Position numbers and translations under genes: made by a program | Shown: in pieces, positions 27,501 to 35,907 of the stretch | How the letters are laid out: every line of letters begins with the position of its first letter | How positions within the stretch are numbered: the stretch's first letter is position 1 | Notes under the pieces: model-generated | What the model saw: the letters and a program-made list of their open reading frames with translations, nothing else | Told to the model about the DNA's origin: nothing | Database searches by the model: none | Assembly: GCF_001676785.2 (NCBI RefSeq) | Contig: NZ_CP015910.2 | Coordinates: 2,728,001-2,792,000 of the forward strand | Direction of reading: 5' to 3' | DNA from: Brachyspira hyodysenteriae ATCC 27164 | GTDB lineage: Bacteria; Spirochaetota; Brachyspiria; Brachyspirales; Brachyspiraceae | DNA: 64,000 nt

Positions 27501-27644
27501 TTACTCATCTGCTGCAGTTAAACGATATCTACCCTTTCTTCTTCTGCGTTTTAAAACATCACGTCCATGTTTAGTTGCCATACGTTTAAAAAATCCGAAT
27601 TTTCTAGCACGACGCAACTTACTTGGCTGATAAGTTCGTTTCAT
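27501..27644 (-). CDS. rpmH: 50S ribosomal protein L34
   Basis: I translated this short gene directly: 47 residues, [18 protein letters not shown]… with [19 protein letters not shown], the L34 signature, plus a short acidic tail (TAADE). AAGGAG lies 8 bases before the ATG. It is first in the cluster, with a perfect promoter 70 bp upstream. Confidence 0.97.
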   Translation of the reverse strand: MKRTYQPSKLRRARKFGFFKRMATKHGRDVLKRRRRKGRYRLTAADE

Positions 27645-27715
27645 ATATGTCTCCTTAAAGATTATATTTCTTTATTAATTTCATAGTAAAAAAATTTATA
27701 CAAATATACTCGTGT

Positions 27716-27744
27716 ATTATACTATACAACTTTAGTCTTGTCAA
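27716..27744 (-). promoter_or_regulatory. Promoter of the rpmH cluster
   Basis: Perfect consensus on the minus strand: TTGACA (27739-27744), 17-bp spacer, TATAAT (27716-27721). Confidence 0.92.
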
Positions 27745-27851
27745 GTACATAAAAACGGTTCAAAAAAACAGCTATATATTAATATATCACAATTTATAAT
27801 ATATTTTATTTATAAATTTGATATTATATCATTTAATGATATAATGATCTG

Positions 27852-28331
27852 ATGAAGAAATACTTACTTGAGAATAAATTAGAAGATATTACTCCATTAA
27901 TAGAAAATTTATCTACCGAGGTAAAGAAATATATACCAAGTAATGAAATGGATTTATTTGCAGCTGCATTATATGAAGTAATTATGAATGCAATTGAGCA
28001 TGGAAATCTTAATATTTTATATGAAACCAAAAAAAACTGGCTTAAAAAAAATATTTACCATAAAAAATTAAAAGAACTCTTAAAAACCGAAAAAGCTAAA
28101 AGCACAAATGTAGAAATAACATTGCAGATAGAAGAAGATAATATTACTATTGCAGTTAAAGATCAAGGACTTGGATTTAAGCCTAAACAGGAAGCAAAAA
28201 AAATAAATAATGACGGATTTGCACGTGAAAGCGGAAGAGGAATTATGATGATTAAATCATACTTTGATGAAGTGAAATTCAATAAAAAAGGCAATGTTAT
28301 AACATTAACAAAATTAATAAAAAAAGAATAA
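27852..28331 (+). CDS. RsbW-like anti-sigma factor / serine kinase ATPase domain protein
   Basis: 159 residues. A GHKL ATPase: ALYEVIMNAIEHGN is the N box, VKDQGLGF the G1 box and ESGRGIMMIKSYFDEV the G2 box. A Lys-rich insertion at about 60-85 is unusual for this small family. Such proteins bind a sigma factor or phosphorylate an anti-anti-sigma partner. No STAS-domain or sigma gene is adjacent. A histidine kinase fusion follows 106 bp later and a second RsbW-like gene lies at 30521-30952. There is no clear ribosome binding site before ATG 27852. Confidence 0.85.
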   Translation: MKKYLLENKLEDITPLIENLSTEVKKYIPSNEMDLFAAALYEVIMNAIEHGNLNILYETKKNWLKKNIYHKKLKELLKTEKAKSTNVEITLQIEEDNITIAVKDQGLGFKPKQEAKKINNDGFARESGRGIMMIKSYFDEVKFNKKGNVITLTKLIKKE

Positions 28332-28437
28332 TTTTTTGAAATATAAACTTTTCTTTAAATTAAGAAAAAGTTATCGGATAATTTTATAAAAATTTATTAA
28401 TAGCAGCAATAAAATAATTTTTAAAGAGATTCAATTT

Positions 28438-29988
28438 ATGTCTAATGATAAAAAAACAAAAAAAGTGAAAAATACTAAATATTTCCGTAAATCACCTCCT
28501 ATACAATTAGATACAGGATTTGTAAGTTTAGAAAGATTTATGGCTATTAATGAATATGATGACGGATCTTTTTCCAGAGAATATAACTGTGATATAATAA
28601 ATAGAAAAGGAAGAGATGCTGTTATTATAGTACCATATACATATATAGATAATCAAATACATGTTCTTATGATAAGCACTTTCAGACCTGTTGTTTATTA
28701 TAGAGAAAAAGTAATGACAGGAAAAAGCCCGGAAGAAATTGATGAACATACTATGAATTTCTTAGAATTCCCTGCTGGTATGCTCGAAGAAGATGAAATC
28801 AATGAAAAGAATCCTAATCAGGGAATAAAAAAATGTGCTAAAAGAGAGCTTGAAGAAGAGACAGGATATAGTGTAGATTTAAAAAAGATAAATGTACTAG
28901 GGCATAGATATTATAGTTCTTCAGGCATTATAACAGAAAGAATTAACATTGCCACATGCGATATAACAGGATTAACTCCAAAAAAAGAGATTCAAACTGA
29001 CGGATCTGTAATGGAAGAAACTATAGAATCTTTTTTTGTACCATTTGATAAGGCTATGAGATGGTGTAAAGAAGGTGTTATAAAAAATGCAGGTACTGAA
29101 ATAGGACTTCATAGGCTTTATTTTTCAATATTATACGAACATCAAAAAAACCATAATTTAATACTTCAAAAAAGGCTTCACACTCTTTTAAATGAAATAA
29201 ATTCTCTTAAAAAAAGTGCTGAACATTATAATAAATTAATAAGAGAATTTAAAGCTACTGTATCACATGAATTAAGACATCCTTTCACAGAAATAATGGG
29301 ATATATTAATCTGCTTAAAAAGAATAATATGCCTGAGGAAAAAAGAGAAGAGTTCTTTAATATAGTTTCAAGAAGTATTAAAAAACTTTATGATACTAAC
29401 AACAATCTAATACAGATCGCATTAAAAGATGATGAAAGTTCAAAATATGTATCTGAATTTAATATAAAAGAAGAACTTGATATAATCATAGATGGTTATA
29501 AATTCATTTATCCTAAAAATATAAATATAGAAATGAATATAGAAAAAAACTGTACTACATTAATAGGATATCATGAAAGATTCAGACTTATTATGGAAGG
29601 CATAATATCAAATGCTTTCAAATTCACTAAATCAGGAACCATATCTATAAATGTAAGACCTTTAGATACGATAGAAAAAAAAGAACTTGATTTCTCACCT
29701 GATCTATTTAATTACCATACTATGAAAAATATAATACCTAATGAAATTGAAATAATAGTAAAAGATACAGGAAAGGGAATAAAACCAAGTAAATTAAAAA
29801 AAGTATTTATACCATTTTATCAAGCTGATTCTAGATTTGAAAGAGAGTATGGCGGAATGGGTATTGGTTTATCTGTTGTAAAAGATTTGCTTGATACTAT
29901 GCAAGGCACAATAAATATAGACAGCTCAGAAGGTGCCGGAACTATAGTAAAATTAAGAATGCCTTTTGGTATTCCAAGCAAGAATTAA
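28438..29988 (+). CDS. Nudix hydrolase-histidine kinase fusion
   Basis: 516 residues. Residues about 60-230 form a Nudix domain of the ADP-ribose pyrophosphatase type: FPAGMLEEDE at 111-120 and RELEEETGY at 136-144. The Nudix box is split by about eight extra residues. A coiled linker (240-270) leads to the dimerisation helix ATVSHELRHPFTE with phospho-acceptor His277. An HATPase_c domain follows, with IISNAFKFTKSG (N box), VKDTGKGIKPSK (G1) and GGMGIGLSVVKDL (G2). There is no transmembrane helix, so it is a soluble kinase that may sense a nucleotide. No response regulator is adjacent. Confidence 0.9.
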   Translation: MSNDKKTKKVKNTKYFRKSPPIQLDTGFVSLERFMAINEYDDGSFSREYNCDIINRKGRDAVIIVPYTYIDNQIHVLMISTFRPVVYYREKVMTGKSPEEIDEHTMNFLEFPAGMLEEDEINEKNPNQGIKKCAKRELEEETGYSVDLKKINVLGHRYYSSSGIITERINIATCDITGLTPKKEIQTDGSVMEETIESFFVPFDKAMRWCKEGVIKNAGTEIGLHRLYFSILYEHQKNHNLILQKRLHTLLNEINSLKKSAEHYNKLIREFKATVSHELRHPFTEIMGYINLLKKNNMPEEKREEFFNIVSRSIKKLYDTNNNLIQIALKDDESSKYVSEFNIKEELDIIIDGYKFIYPKNINIEMNIEKNCTTLIGYHERFRLIMEGIISNAFKFTKSGTISINVRPLDTIEKKELDFSPDLFNYHTMKNIIPNEIEIIVKDTGKGIKPSKLKKVFIPFYQADSRFEREYGGMGIGLSVVKDLLDTMQGTINIDSSEGAGTIVKLRMPFGIPSKN

Positions 29989-30102
29989 TAATATTATTAA
30001 ATTAGACTAATAATTCAAAACGAATTCATATTATTAATATGCAATAATTTAAACAAATATTAGGTAAGCTGTGAAATTTAAGTTTTAAAACTTATTTTCA
30101 CT

Positions 30103-30413
30103 CCCCGCCCCTTTTATTTTTCAATCAATTTATAAATATACAATTTCATATTTCATCATTATCTACTTAGAAAATATAACACCCACCCAAAATTTTTTTT
30201 AATTAAGCATATTAATCAACGCACGCTAAGCAAAATTATAAATATTAATAACATTGGAATTCAAATTTAAATATATTAAAAAAATGCCGTCCACCGTGCG
30301 TTAATTAAATTATAAATTTTATATTCTCTAGGGCGGGCATGCTTTTTCTTAAACAAAATACTAAATATAATGAAATAATAAATACTATAAAAATAAAAAA
30401 ACAAAAGGGCGGG
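30103..30413. repeat. Symmetrical intergenic element of about 310 bp (copy B)
   Basis: Lies in the 530-bp spacer between the convergent kinase and anti-sigma genes. Order: CCCCGCCCC (30103), 70 bp, CCCACCC (30182), 30 bp, an 85-bp core from AACGCACG (30218) to ACCGTGCGTT (ends 30302), 28 bp, GGGCGGG (30331), 69 bp, GGGCGGG (30407). It matches copy A box by box and spacer by spacer. The rest of the spacer is AT-rich with nothing recognised. Confidence 0.85.
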
Positions 30414-30520
30414 AAATGAAAATAAAATAACAAAAAATATAGTTTTAAATACTAAAAATATAAATATATAACCATATAATAAATAATTGAATGCAAACAA
30501 TTTTTATTAGAAATAATAAA

Positions 30521-30952
30521 TTAATTTCTATTTTTTTTTATTATTATTTTTCTTCCATTATCTTCAAAATAAAAATCATCTGTATATAAAGAAATAAGAA
30601 ATATCCCTCTTCCGCTGTCTTTATAAATATTATCCTGAGACTCTGTTAAACATATCATAGCTGAGAAATAATCAAAACCATCTCCCTCATCTTCTATAAC
30701 GACCTTAATCATTTCATCATTTATATAAAAATCTATACTTACATTTTTATTATAATCATTTTTATTTCCATGAACTATTGCATTAGTTAAAGCCTCCTCA
30801 AAAGCTACTCTAAATGCATCACATCCTTCTATTTGATTAGAATGTAAAAAATCGAAAAAATCATTGGAAACTTTAGGTACCAATAACTTATTACTAGGAA
30901 TTTTTACTGACAATATTTTTTCCACTTTATTTCCGCAATATTCTATACTCAT
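30521..30952 (-). CDS. RsbW/SpoIIAB-like anti-sigma ATPase
   Basis: 143 residues, the compact form of the family: FRVAFEEALTNAIVHGN (N box), VVIEDEGDGFDYF (G1) and DSGRGIFLISLYTDDF (G2). It probably binds a sigma factor or an anti-sigma antagonist. It has its own divergent promoter facing away from the aminotransferase gene. Together with 27852-28331 it brackets the Nudix-kinase gene. Confidence 0.88.
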   Translation of the reverse strand: MSIEYCGNKVEKILSVKIPSNKLLVPKVSNDFFDFLHSNQIEGCDAFRVAFEEALTNAIVHGNKNDYNKNVSIDFYINDEMIKVVIEDEGDGFDYFSAMICLTESQDNIYKDSGRGIFLISLYTDDFYFEDNGRKIIIKKNRN

Positions 30953-31016
30953 AGTTCAACTCTATAGCAATAATAAATTATAGTACTATAACTACTTACA
31001 TTATATTTAACTATAA

Positions 31017-31044
31017 AGTATAGTAAAATAAGCTTCATTGTCAA
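31017..31044 (-). promoter_or_regulatory. Promoter for the RsbW-like gene
   Basis: Minus strand TTGACA (31039-31044), 16-bp spacer, TATACT (31017-31022). Confidence 0.75.
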
Positions 31045-31065
31045 GTTTTTTAAAATATAAAAATA

Positions 31066-31093
31066 TTGACATTAATTCTATTTTGAATACAAT
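31066..31093 (+). promoter_or_regulatory. Promoter for the DegT aminotransferase gene
   Basis: TTGACA (31066-31071), 16-bp spacer, TACAAT (31088-31093). Its -35 box is about 20 bp from that of the divergent promoter. Confidence 0.75.
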
Positions 31094-31129
31094 TTAATTG
31101 TTATTTTATTTTTTTATAAAGGATTTTTT

Positions 31130-32245
31130 ATGAAATACATGAACCTTTACAGAGGATATGAAAAGAGAAAAGAAGCTATTGATAAAAAAATATCTTCTAT
31201 TATAGAGAGAAGTCAGTTTATATTCGGCGAAGAATTAGAATCATTAGAAAAAGAATTATCAAACTATACTGGTGCTAAATATGCTGTAGGAGTTTCATCA
31301 GGGCATGTTGGTTTAGTACTTGCTCTTTTAGCATTAGGATTCAATGCTGGTGAAGATCATTCTCAAAAAGAAGTAATAGTACCTGCTATGACATTCTTTT
31401 CTACCGCTGAGGCTCCTGCTTTCTTAGGAATGAAAGTAAGAGTTTGCGATATTGATGAATACTTTAATATGGATGTAAAAAAGCTCGAAAGTTTGATCAA
31501 TAAAAATACTGTTGCTATTATACCTGTTAATTTATTCGGACAATGTGCTAATTATGATGTTATATTAGATATTGCTAAGAAGCATAATATATTTGTTATA
31601 GAAGATGCTTGTCAGTCATTTGGAGCTAGCTATAAAAATATCAAATCATGTTCCGGAAAATTGGGAGATATAGCTGTAACATCATTTTTCCCAGCTAAAC
31701 CTTTAGGCTGTTTCGGTGACGGCGGAATGGTGTTTACTAATAACGAAGAATTATATAAAAATCTTAAACAGCTTCGTCATCATGGAGATGAAGGCGGAAT
31801 GATTCATGTTAAATTAGGAACTACAGGAAGACTTGATAATTTACAGGCTGGTATTTTGCTTGAGAAATTCAAAGGCTTTGATGCAGATATGGATCATAGA
31901 AGAAGTGCTGCTGAATACTATAATGAAAAATTAAAAGATGTAGTAAAAGTCCCTCAAGTTGCTGAGTATACTCAAAGCGTACATGCTCAGTATGTTATAC
32001 AGGTAGAAAATAATAGAGATGAAGTAAGAACTAAATTAAATGAATTAGGAATACCTACTGCACTTTATTATCCTCATCCTATACACTTAGCTCCTATACT
32101 TGTAAAAAAACTAGGATATAAAGAAGGAGATATGCCTGTGTCTGAATATGCTTCAAAACATAATCTTGCTTTGCCTATAGATAATGATATTCTTAAAGAA
32201 GAACAAGATATGGTTATAGATGCAGTAAAAAAAGTTGTAAAATAA
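31130..32245 (+). CDS. DegT/DnrJ/EryC1/StrS-family PLP aminotransferase
   Basis: 371 residues, fold-type I PLP enzyme. EDACQSFGASYKN holds the cofactor-pairing Asp, VTSFFPAKPLGCFGDGGMV holds the Schiff-base Lys, and GTTGRLDNLQAGILLEKF is a further signature of the nucleotide-sugar aminotransferase group. It would transaminate a keto-sugar nucleotide for surface glycan or flagellin glycosylation; the sugar is unknown. It is a single-gene transcript with its own promoter and terminator and no sugar-pathway neighbours. Confidence 0.92.
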   Translation: MKYMNLYRGYEKRKEAIDKKISSIIERSQFIFGEELESLEKELSNYTGAKYAVGVSSGHVGLVLALLALGFNAGEDHSQKEVIVPAMTFFSTAEAPAFLGMKVRVCDIDEYFNMDVKKLESLINKNTVAIIPVNLFGQCANYDVILDIAKKHNIFVIEDACQSFGASYKNIKSCSGKLGDIAVTSFFPAKPLGCFGDGGMVFTNNEELYKNLKQLRHHGDEGGMIHVKLGTTGRLDNLQAGILLEKFKGFDADMDHRRSAAEYYNEKLKDVVKVPQVAEYTQSVHAQYVIQVENNRDEVRTKLNELGIPTALYYPHPIHLAPILVKKLGYKEGDMPVSEYASKHNLALPIDNDILKEEQDMVIDAVKKVVK

Positions 32246-32267
32246 TAATAAATATATAATTATAATG

Positions 32268-32299
32268 AAAAAAGCAGGTGTTTAGGCACTTGCTTTTTT
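32268..32299 (+). terminator. Terminator of the aminotransferase gene
   Basis: AAAAAAGCAGGTG / CACTTGCTTTTTT stem with a 6-nt loop and one G·U pair. Confidence 0.88.
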
Positions 32300-32410
32300 A
32301 TTTTATTTATATGAATTAGCTTTTAAATAGGAAATTATATTTCACTTTTTTTTGTAATTTCATGATTTAAAGAAATTAATTTATTATACTAGTAATATAA
32401 CTTAATAAAT

Positions 32411-32439
32411 TTGACAAATAGAACAATGTTTTATATCAT
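32411..32439 (+). promoter_or_regulatory. Promoter for the deoC-udp-bmp operon
   Basis: TTGACA (32411-32416), 17-bp spacer, TATCAT (32434-32439), just before GAGGAG and the deoC start. Confidence 0.7.
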
Positions 32440-32458
32440 ATTTAAATGAGGAGAAAAT

Positions 32459-33112
32459 ATGGATAATCTTAATAAATTAATAGACCATACTATTTTAAGA
32501 CCTGATGCCACAATAGATGAGATAAGAAAGCTATGTATAGAAGCAAAAGAATATGGATTTTATTCTGTATGTGTAAATTCAGCTTATGTCAATGTAGCTT
32601 ATAATTTTTTATTGCATTCAGATGTAAAAGTATGTTCTGTAGTAGGCTTTCCTTTGGGTGCTATGATGAAAGAGGCAAAAGCTTATGAAACAAAAGTTGC
32701 TGTTGATAGCGGAGCTGATGAAATAGATATGGTAGTAAATGTTGGTTTCTTAAAAAGTAAAAAAATAGATCTTTTTGAAAGAGATATAAAAAAAGTAAGA
32801 GATGCATGCCATGCTAGTGTATTAAAAGTAATTATAGAAACTTGTCTTTTAACAGATGAAGAAAAAGTATTAGCATGTAAAATAGCCAAAGAATGCGGAG
32901 CAAATTTTGTTAAAACTTCTACAGGATTTTCTACAGGCGGAGCAACAGAACATGATGTAAAACTTATGCGTGAGGCTGTAGGCAAAGAAATGGGAGTTAA
33001 AGCTTCAGGCGGTATAAAAACTTATGAAGATGCTATAAAAATGGTAGAGGCAGGTGCTAACAGACTTGGAACAAGCAGCGGAATAGCAATAATGAAATCT
33101 GCATTAAAGTAG
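32459..33112 (+). CDS. deoC: Deoxyribose-phosphate aldolase
   Basis: 217 residues. It cleaves 2-deoxyribose-5-phosphate to glyceraldehyde-3-phosphate and acetaldehyde. The Schiff-base Lys152 is in [15 protein letters not shown] and the second active-site Lys181 in [20 protein letters not shown] (88-96) is also diagnostic. GAGGAG precedes the ATG. It heads an operon in which two nucleoside phosphorylases follow after 13 bp, giving the steps from deoxynucleoside to central metabolism (a phosphopentomutase gene is not in the window). Confidence 0.96.
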   Translation: MDNLNKLIDHTILRPDATIDEIRKLCIEAKEYGFYSVCVNSAYVNVAYNFLLHSDVKVCSVVGFPLGAMMKEAKAYETKVAVDSGADEIDMVVNVGFLKSKKIDLFERDIKKVRDACHASVLKVIIETCLLTDEEKVLACKIAKECGANFVKTSTGFSTGGATEHDVKLMREAVGKEMGVKASGGIKTYEDAIKMVEAGANRLGTSSGIAIMKSALK

Positions 33113-33125
33113 GAGACAGCTATTT

Positions 33126-33935
33126 ATGGAATATAAAGAACCTAAAGCATTCTATGATGAAAAGGCATTCAAAAATGATCTCCTTCAATACCATATAAAA
33201 TTAAAAAAAGGCGATGTTGCAAGATATGTACTTCTTCCGGGAGATCCTAAAAGAGTGGGATATATTGCAAAATTTTTGGATAATCCTGAATTAAAAGCAG
33301 ATTATAGAGAATATGTAACAGTAACAGGTAAATATAAAGGAGTAGATGTTTCTGTAACTTCTACAGGTATAGGAGGTCCTTCTGCTTCAATAGCTATGGA
33401 AGAGCTTATTAAAGTAGGTGCTGATACATTTATAAGAGTTGGTACTGCAGGCGGACTTAGCCTTAAAGTAAAGCCTAATGATTTAGCAATAGCTCAGGCT
33501 GCAATAAAAGATGAAGGCACTACAAAAGAATATATACCTCTTGAATATCCTGCTATTGCAAATACTGATGTTATGCTTGCTTTAAGAGATGCTGCTAAAA
33601 AAATAAATGCCAATTATCATATAGGTGTTGTTCATAGTAAAGACTGTTTCTATGGAGAATTAGAACCTCAAAATTCTTTTTTCAGAGAAAAGTTTGAAAA
33701 TAATCTTAGATATTATACATTATGCGGTGCTATAGCTTCAGAAATGGAATGTGCTGCTCTTTTTGCATGCGCATCTTTAAGAAAAGTAAGAGCTGGAGGA
33801 ATAATGCATATAGTGGAAAATACTATGGTTGAGAGAATGGGTACTCATTTAGAATACAGCGATAATATAGAAAATATGATATTAACAGCATTAGAAGCTA
33901 TTATTTTATTAAATGAGAAAGACAAAAAAAGCTGA
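33126..33935 (+). CDS. udp: Uridine phosphorylase-family nucleoside phosphorylase, copy 1
   Basis: 269 residues. PGDPKR (phosphate site), STGIGGPSASIAMEEL and RVGTAGGL mark the PNP_UDP_1 family, uridine phosphorylase branch. The nucleoside-binding motif reads SEMECAALFA, where most family members and the next gene have EMES. It splits pyrimidine nucleosides into base and (deoxy)ribose-1-phosphate. The Ser-to-Cys change and divergence from copy 2 suggest different substrate preference; that is inference. Confidence 0.9.
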   Translation: MEYKEPKAFYDEKAFKNDLLQYHIKLKKGDVARYVLLPGDPKRVGYIAKFLDNPELKADYREYVTVTGKYKGVDVSVTSTGIGGPSASIAMEELIKVGADTFIRVGTAGGLSLKVKPNDLAIAQAAIKDEGTTKEYIPLEYPAIANTDVMLALRDAAKKINANYHIGVVHSKDCFYGELEPQNSFFREKFENNLRYYTLCGAIASEMECAALFACASLRKVRAGGIMHIVENTMVERMGTHLEYSDNIENMILTALEAIILLNEKDKKS

Positions 33936-33962
33936 AAGAAGTAATTAAAGAGGTAATTAAAT

Positions 33963-34748
33963 ATGTTTCCAAAAGCTTATTATCAAGAAAATGAAAATTT
34001 AGTTCATCATTTAAAATTAAAAAAAGGCGATGTCGGAAGATATGTTATTATGCCTGGAGATCCTAAAAGATGCGTCAAAATAGCTAAAAGATTTGATGAT
34101 GCCAAATTAATAGCAGATTACAGAGAATATGCAACTTATACAGGATATATAAACGGAGTTAAAGTTTCAACTACTTCTCATGGTATAGGCGGACCTTCTA
34201 CCGCAATAGCTTTGGAAGAACTTATTAAAGTTGGTGCAGATACTTTTATTCGCGTTGGCACTTGCGGCGGAATGAATATGGAAGTATTGCCTGGTGATGT
34301 TGTTATAGTTAATGGAGCTATAAAAGGTGGCGGTACAATGGACAACTATATACCTAAAGAGTTTCCATGCGTGCCTAATATAGATGTACTTGAAGCAATG
34401 ATTGAAGGTGCTGATAAAATAAAAACAAGAACTCATGTAGGTGTCGTACAGTGCAAAGATGCTTTCTATGCTCAGCATGCTCCTGAAAGTATGGCTGTGG
34501 ATAAGGAATTATTATATAAATGGGATAGTTATATTAAAGCGGGCTGTTTAGCTTCTGAAATGGAATCTGCTACATTATTTGCAGTTGGGGCTGCTAAAAA
34601 TGTAAGAACAGGAGCTGCTATGCTTGTTTTGCATAATCAGGAGAGAGTAAAAAATAATATTAATGATCCAAAAAACTATACAGGAGAAGAAGCAATAGAT
34701 TTAATAATAGAATCAATTAAAATTTTGATAGACAAAGATAAAAAATAA
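33963..34748 (+). CDS. udp: Uridine phosphorylase-family nucleoside phosphorylase, copy 2
   Basis: 261 residues, paralogue of the gene 27 bp upstream. PGDPKR, HGIGGPSTAIALEEL, RVGTCGGM and SEMESATLFAVG are all canonical for uridine phosphorylase. An AGAGG ribosome binding site precedes it, and the Bmp lipoprotein genes follow after 30 bp on the same transcript. Confidence 0.91.
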   Translation: MFPKAYYQENENLVHHLKLKKGDVGRYVIMPGDPKRCVKIAKRFDDAKLIADYREYATYTGYINGVKVSTTSHGIGGPSTAIALEELIKVGADTFIRVGTCGGMNMEVLPGDVVIVNGAIKGGGTMDNYIPKEFPCVPNIDVLEAMIEGADKIKTRTHVGVVQCKDAFYAQHAPESMAVDKELLYKWDSYIKAGCLASEMESATLFAVGAAKNVRTGAAMLVLHNQERVKNNINDPKNYTGEEAIDLIIESIKILIDKDKK

Positions 34749-34778
34749 TAACAATAAAAAATATTTTAGGATGGAATT

Positions 34779-35861
34779 ATGATTAAAAAAATTATGTTAT
34801 GTGTGTTATTTATCACATCTTTATTTGCATTGTCATGCAGCAAAAGCCCAAATACTAATACAAGTACTTTTGAAATAGCTGTACTTATAGACTTAGGTCC
34901 TATTGATGATAAATCTTTTAATCAGGGATCATGGGAAGGTGTAAAGGATTATGCCGAAAATTATGGTATAAGTTATAAATATTATAGAGTTCCTGATAAG
35001 GACATAGATTCTTATTTAAACACTATAGATCTTGCAGTTAAATGCGGTGCTAAATTAATAGTAACCCCTGGATATATGTTTGAACCTGCAATATATAAAG
35101 CTCAAGATATTTACACAAACGTAAATTTCATACTGATAGATGGAGAACCTCAAGACGGAACTTATACAGATTATAAAACATCACCTAATACAGTAGCAAT
35201 TCTTTATTCTGAAGAGGAAGCAGGATTTTTAGCAGGATACGCTATAGTAAAAGAAGGTTATACTAATTTAGGATTTATGGGAGGTGTTGCTCACCCTGCT
35301 GTAGTTAGATTCGGATACGGATTTGTACAGGGTGCTGATTATGCTGCTGTTGAATCAAAATTACCTAAAGATTCTGTTAATATAAAATATACTTATATAG
35401 GCAATTATGATCCTACACCTGAAAATCAAACTTTAGCTACTTCTTGGTATAAAAGCGGAGTACAAGTAATATTTGCTGCTGCTGGTGCTGCTGGAAATTC
35501 AGTTATGAGTGCTGCTGAAAATAATAACGGATTGGTAATAGGAGTTGATGTTGATCAGAGTTTTGAATCTCCTACTGTTATTACTTCTGCTATGAAATTG
35601 ATAAGAGAATCTGTTTATAATGCTGTTGCATCTTATTATAACGGAAATTTCAGCGGAGGAAAAACTACTATATTAGGAGCTCAAGTTAAAGGTATAGGAC
35701 TTCCTATGTCTACTTCTAAATTTAAAGTTTTTACAGAATCTGACTATAATATTATATATGACTCTCTTGTAACAAAAACAATTAAAGTATTAAAAGATAC
35801 TGATATAGAAAATGTAAATAATTTACATTTAAATTCAGCAAAGGTTAATTATATAAAATGA
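34779..35861 (+). CDS. Bmp-family nucleoside-binding lipoprotein, copy 1
   Basis: 360 residues. Lipobox LSC (Cys20). IDDKSFNQGSWEGVKDYAE is the Bmp/PnrA signature (DxSFNQ), and EEAGFLAGYAIVKEGYTNLGFMGG and VIGVDVDQSFESPTVITSAMK follow. Relatives such as Treponema PnrA bind purine nucleosides at the cell surface. First of four tandem paralogues directly behind the phosphorylases. A 63-bp stretch (35211-35273) is identical to copy 2. Confidence 0.93.
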   Translation: MIKKIMLCVLFITSLFALSCSKSPNTNTSTFEIAVLIDLGPIDDKSFNQGSWEGVKDYAENYGISYKYYRVPDKDIDSYLNTIDLAVKCGAKLIVTPGYMFEPAIYKAQDIYTNVNFILIDGEPQDGTYTDYKTSPNTVAILYSEEEAGFLAGYAIVKEGYTNLGFMGGVAHPAVVRFGYGFVQGADYAAVESKLPKDSVNIKYTYIGNYDPTPENQTLATSWYKSGVQVIFAAAGAAGNSVMSAAENNNGLVIGVDVDQSFESPTVITSAMKLIRESVYNAVASYYNGNFSGGKTTILGAQVKGIGLPMSTSKFKVFTESDYNIIYDSLVTKTIKVLKDTDIENVNNLHLNSAKVNYIK

Positions 35862-35907
35862 TTTGTTCTCTATATAAAAGATTAGCAGTAAGAGGTGATT
35901 TTTAAAT

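Noticed and set aside
27645-27851. Replication origin beside rpmH
   Set aside because: No DnaA-box-like cluster or dnaA/dnaN gene; the region only holds the rpmH promoter.
30276-30500. Minus-strand frame of 74 codons in the kinase/anti-sigma spacer
   Set aside because: Low-complexity Phe/Tyr/Ile composition from AT-rich DNA; it runs through element copy B and has no start signals.
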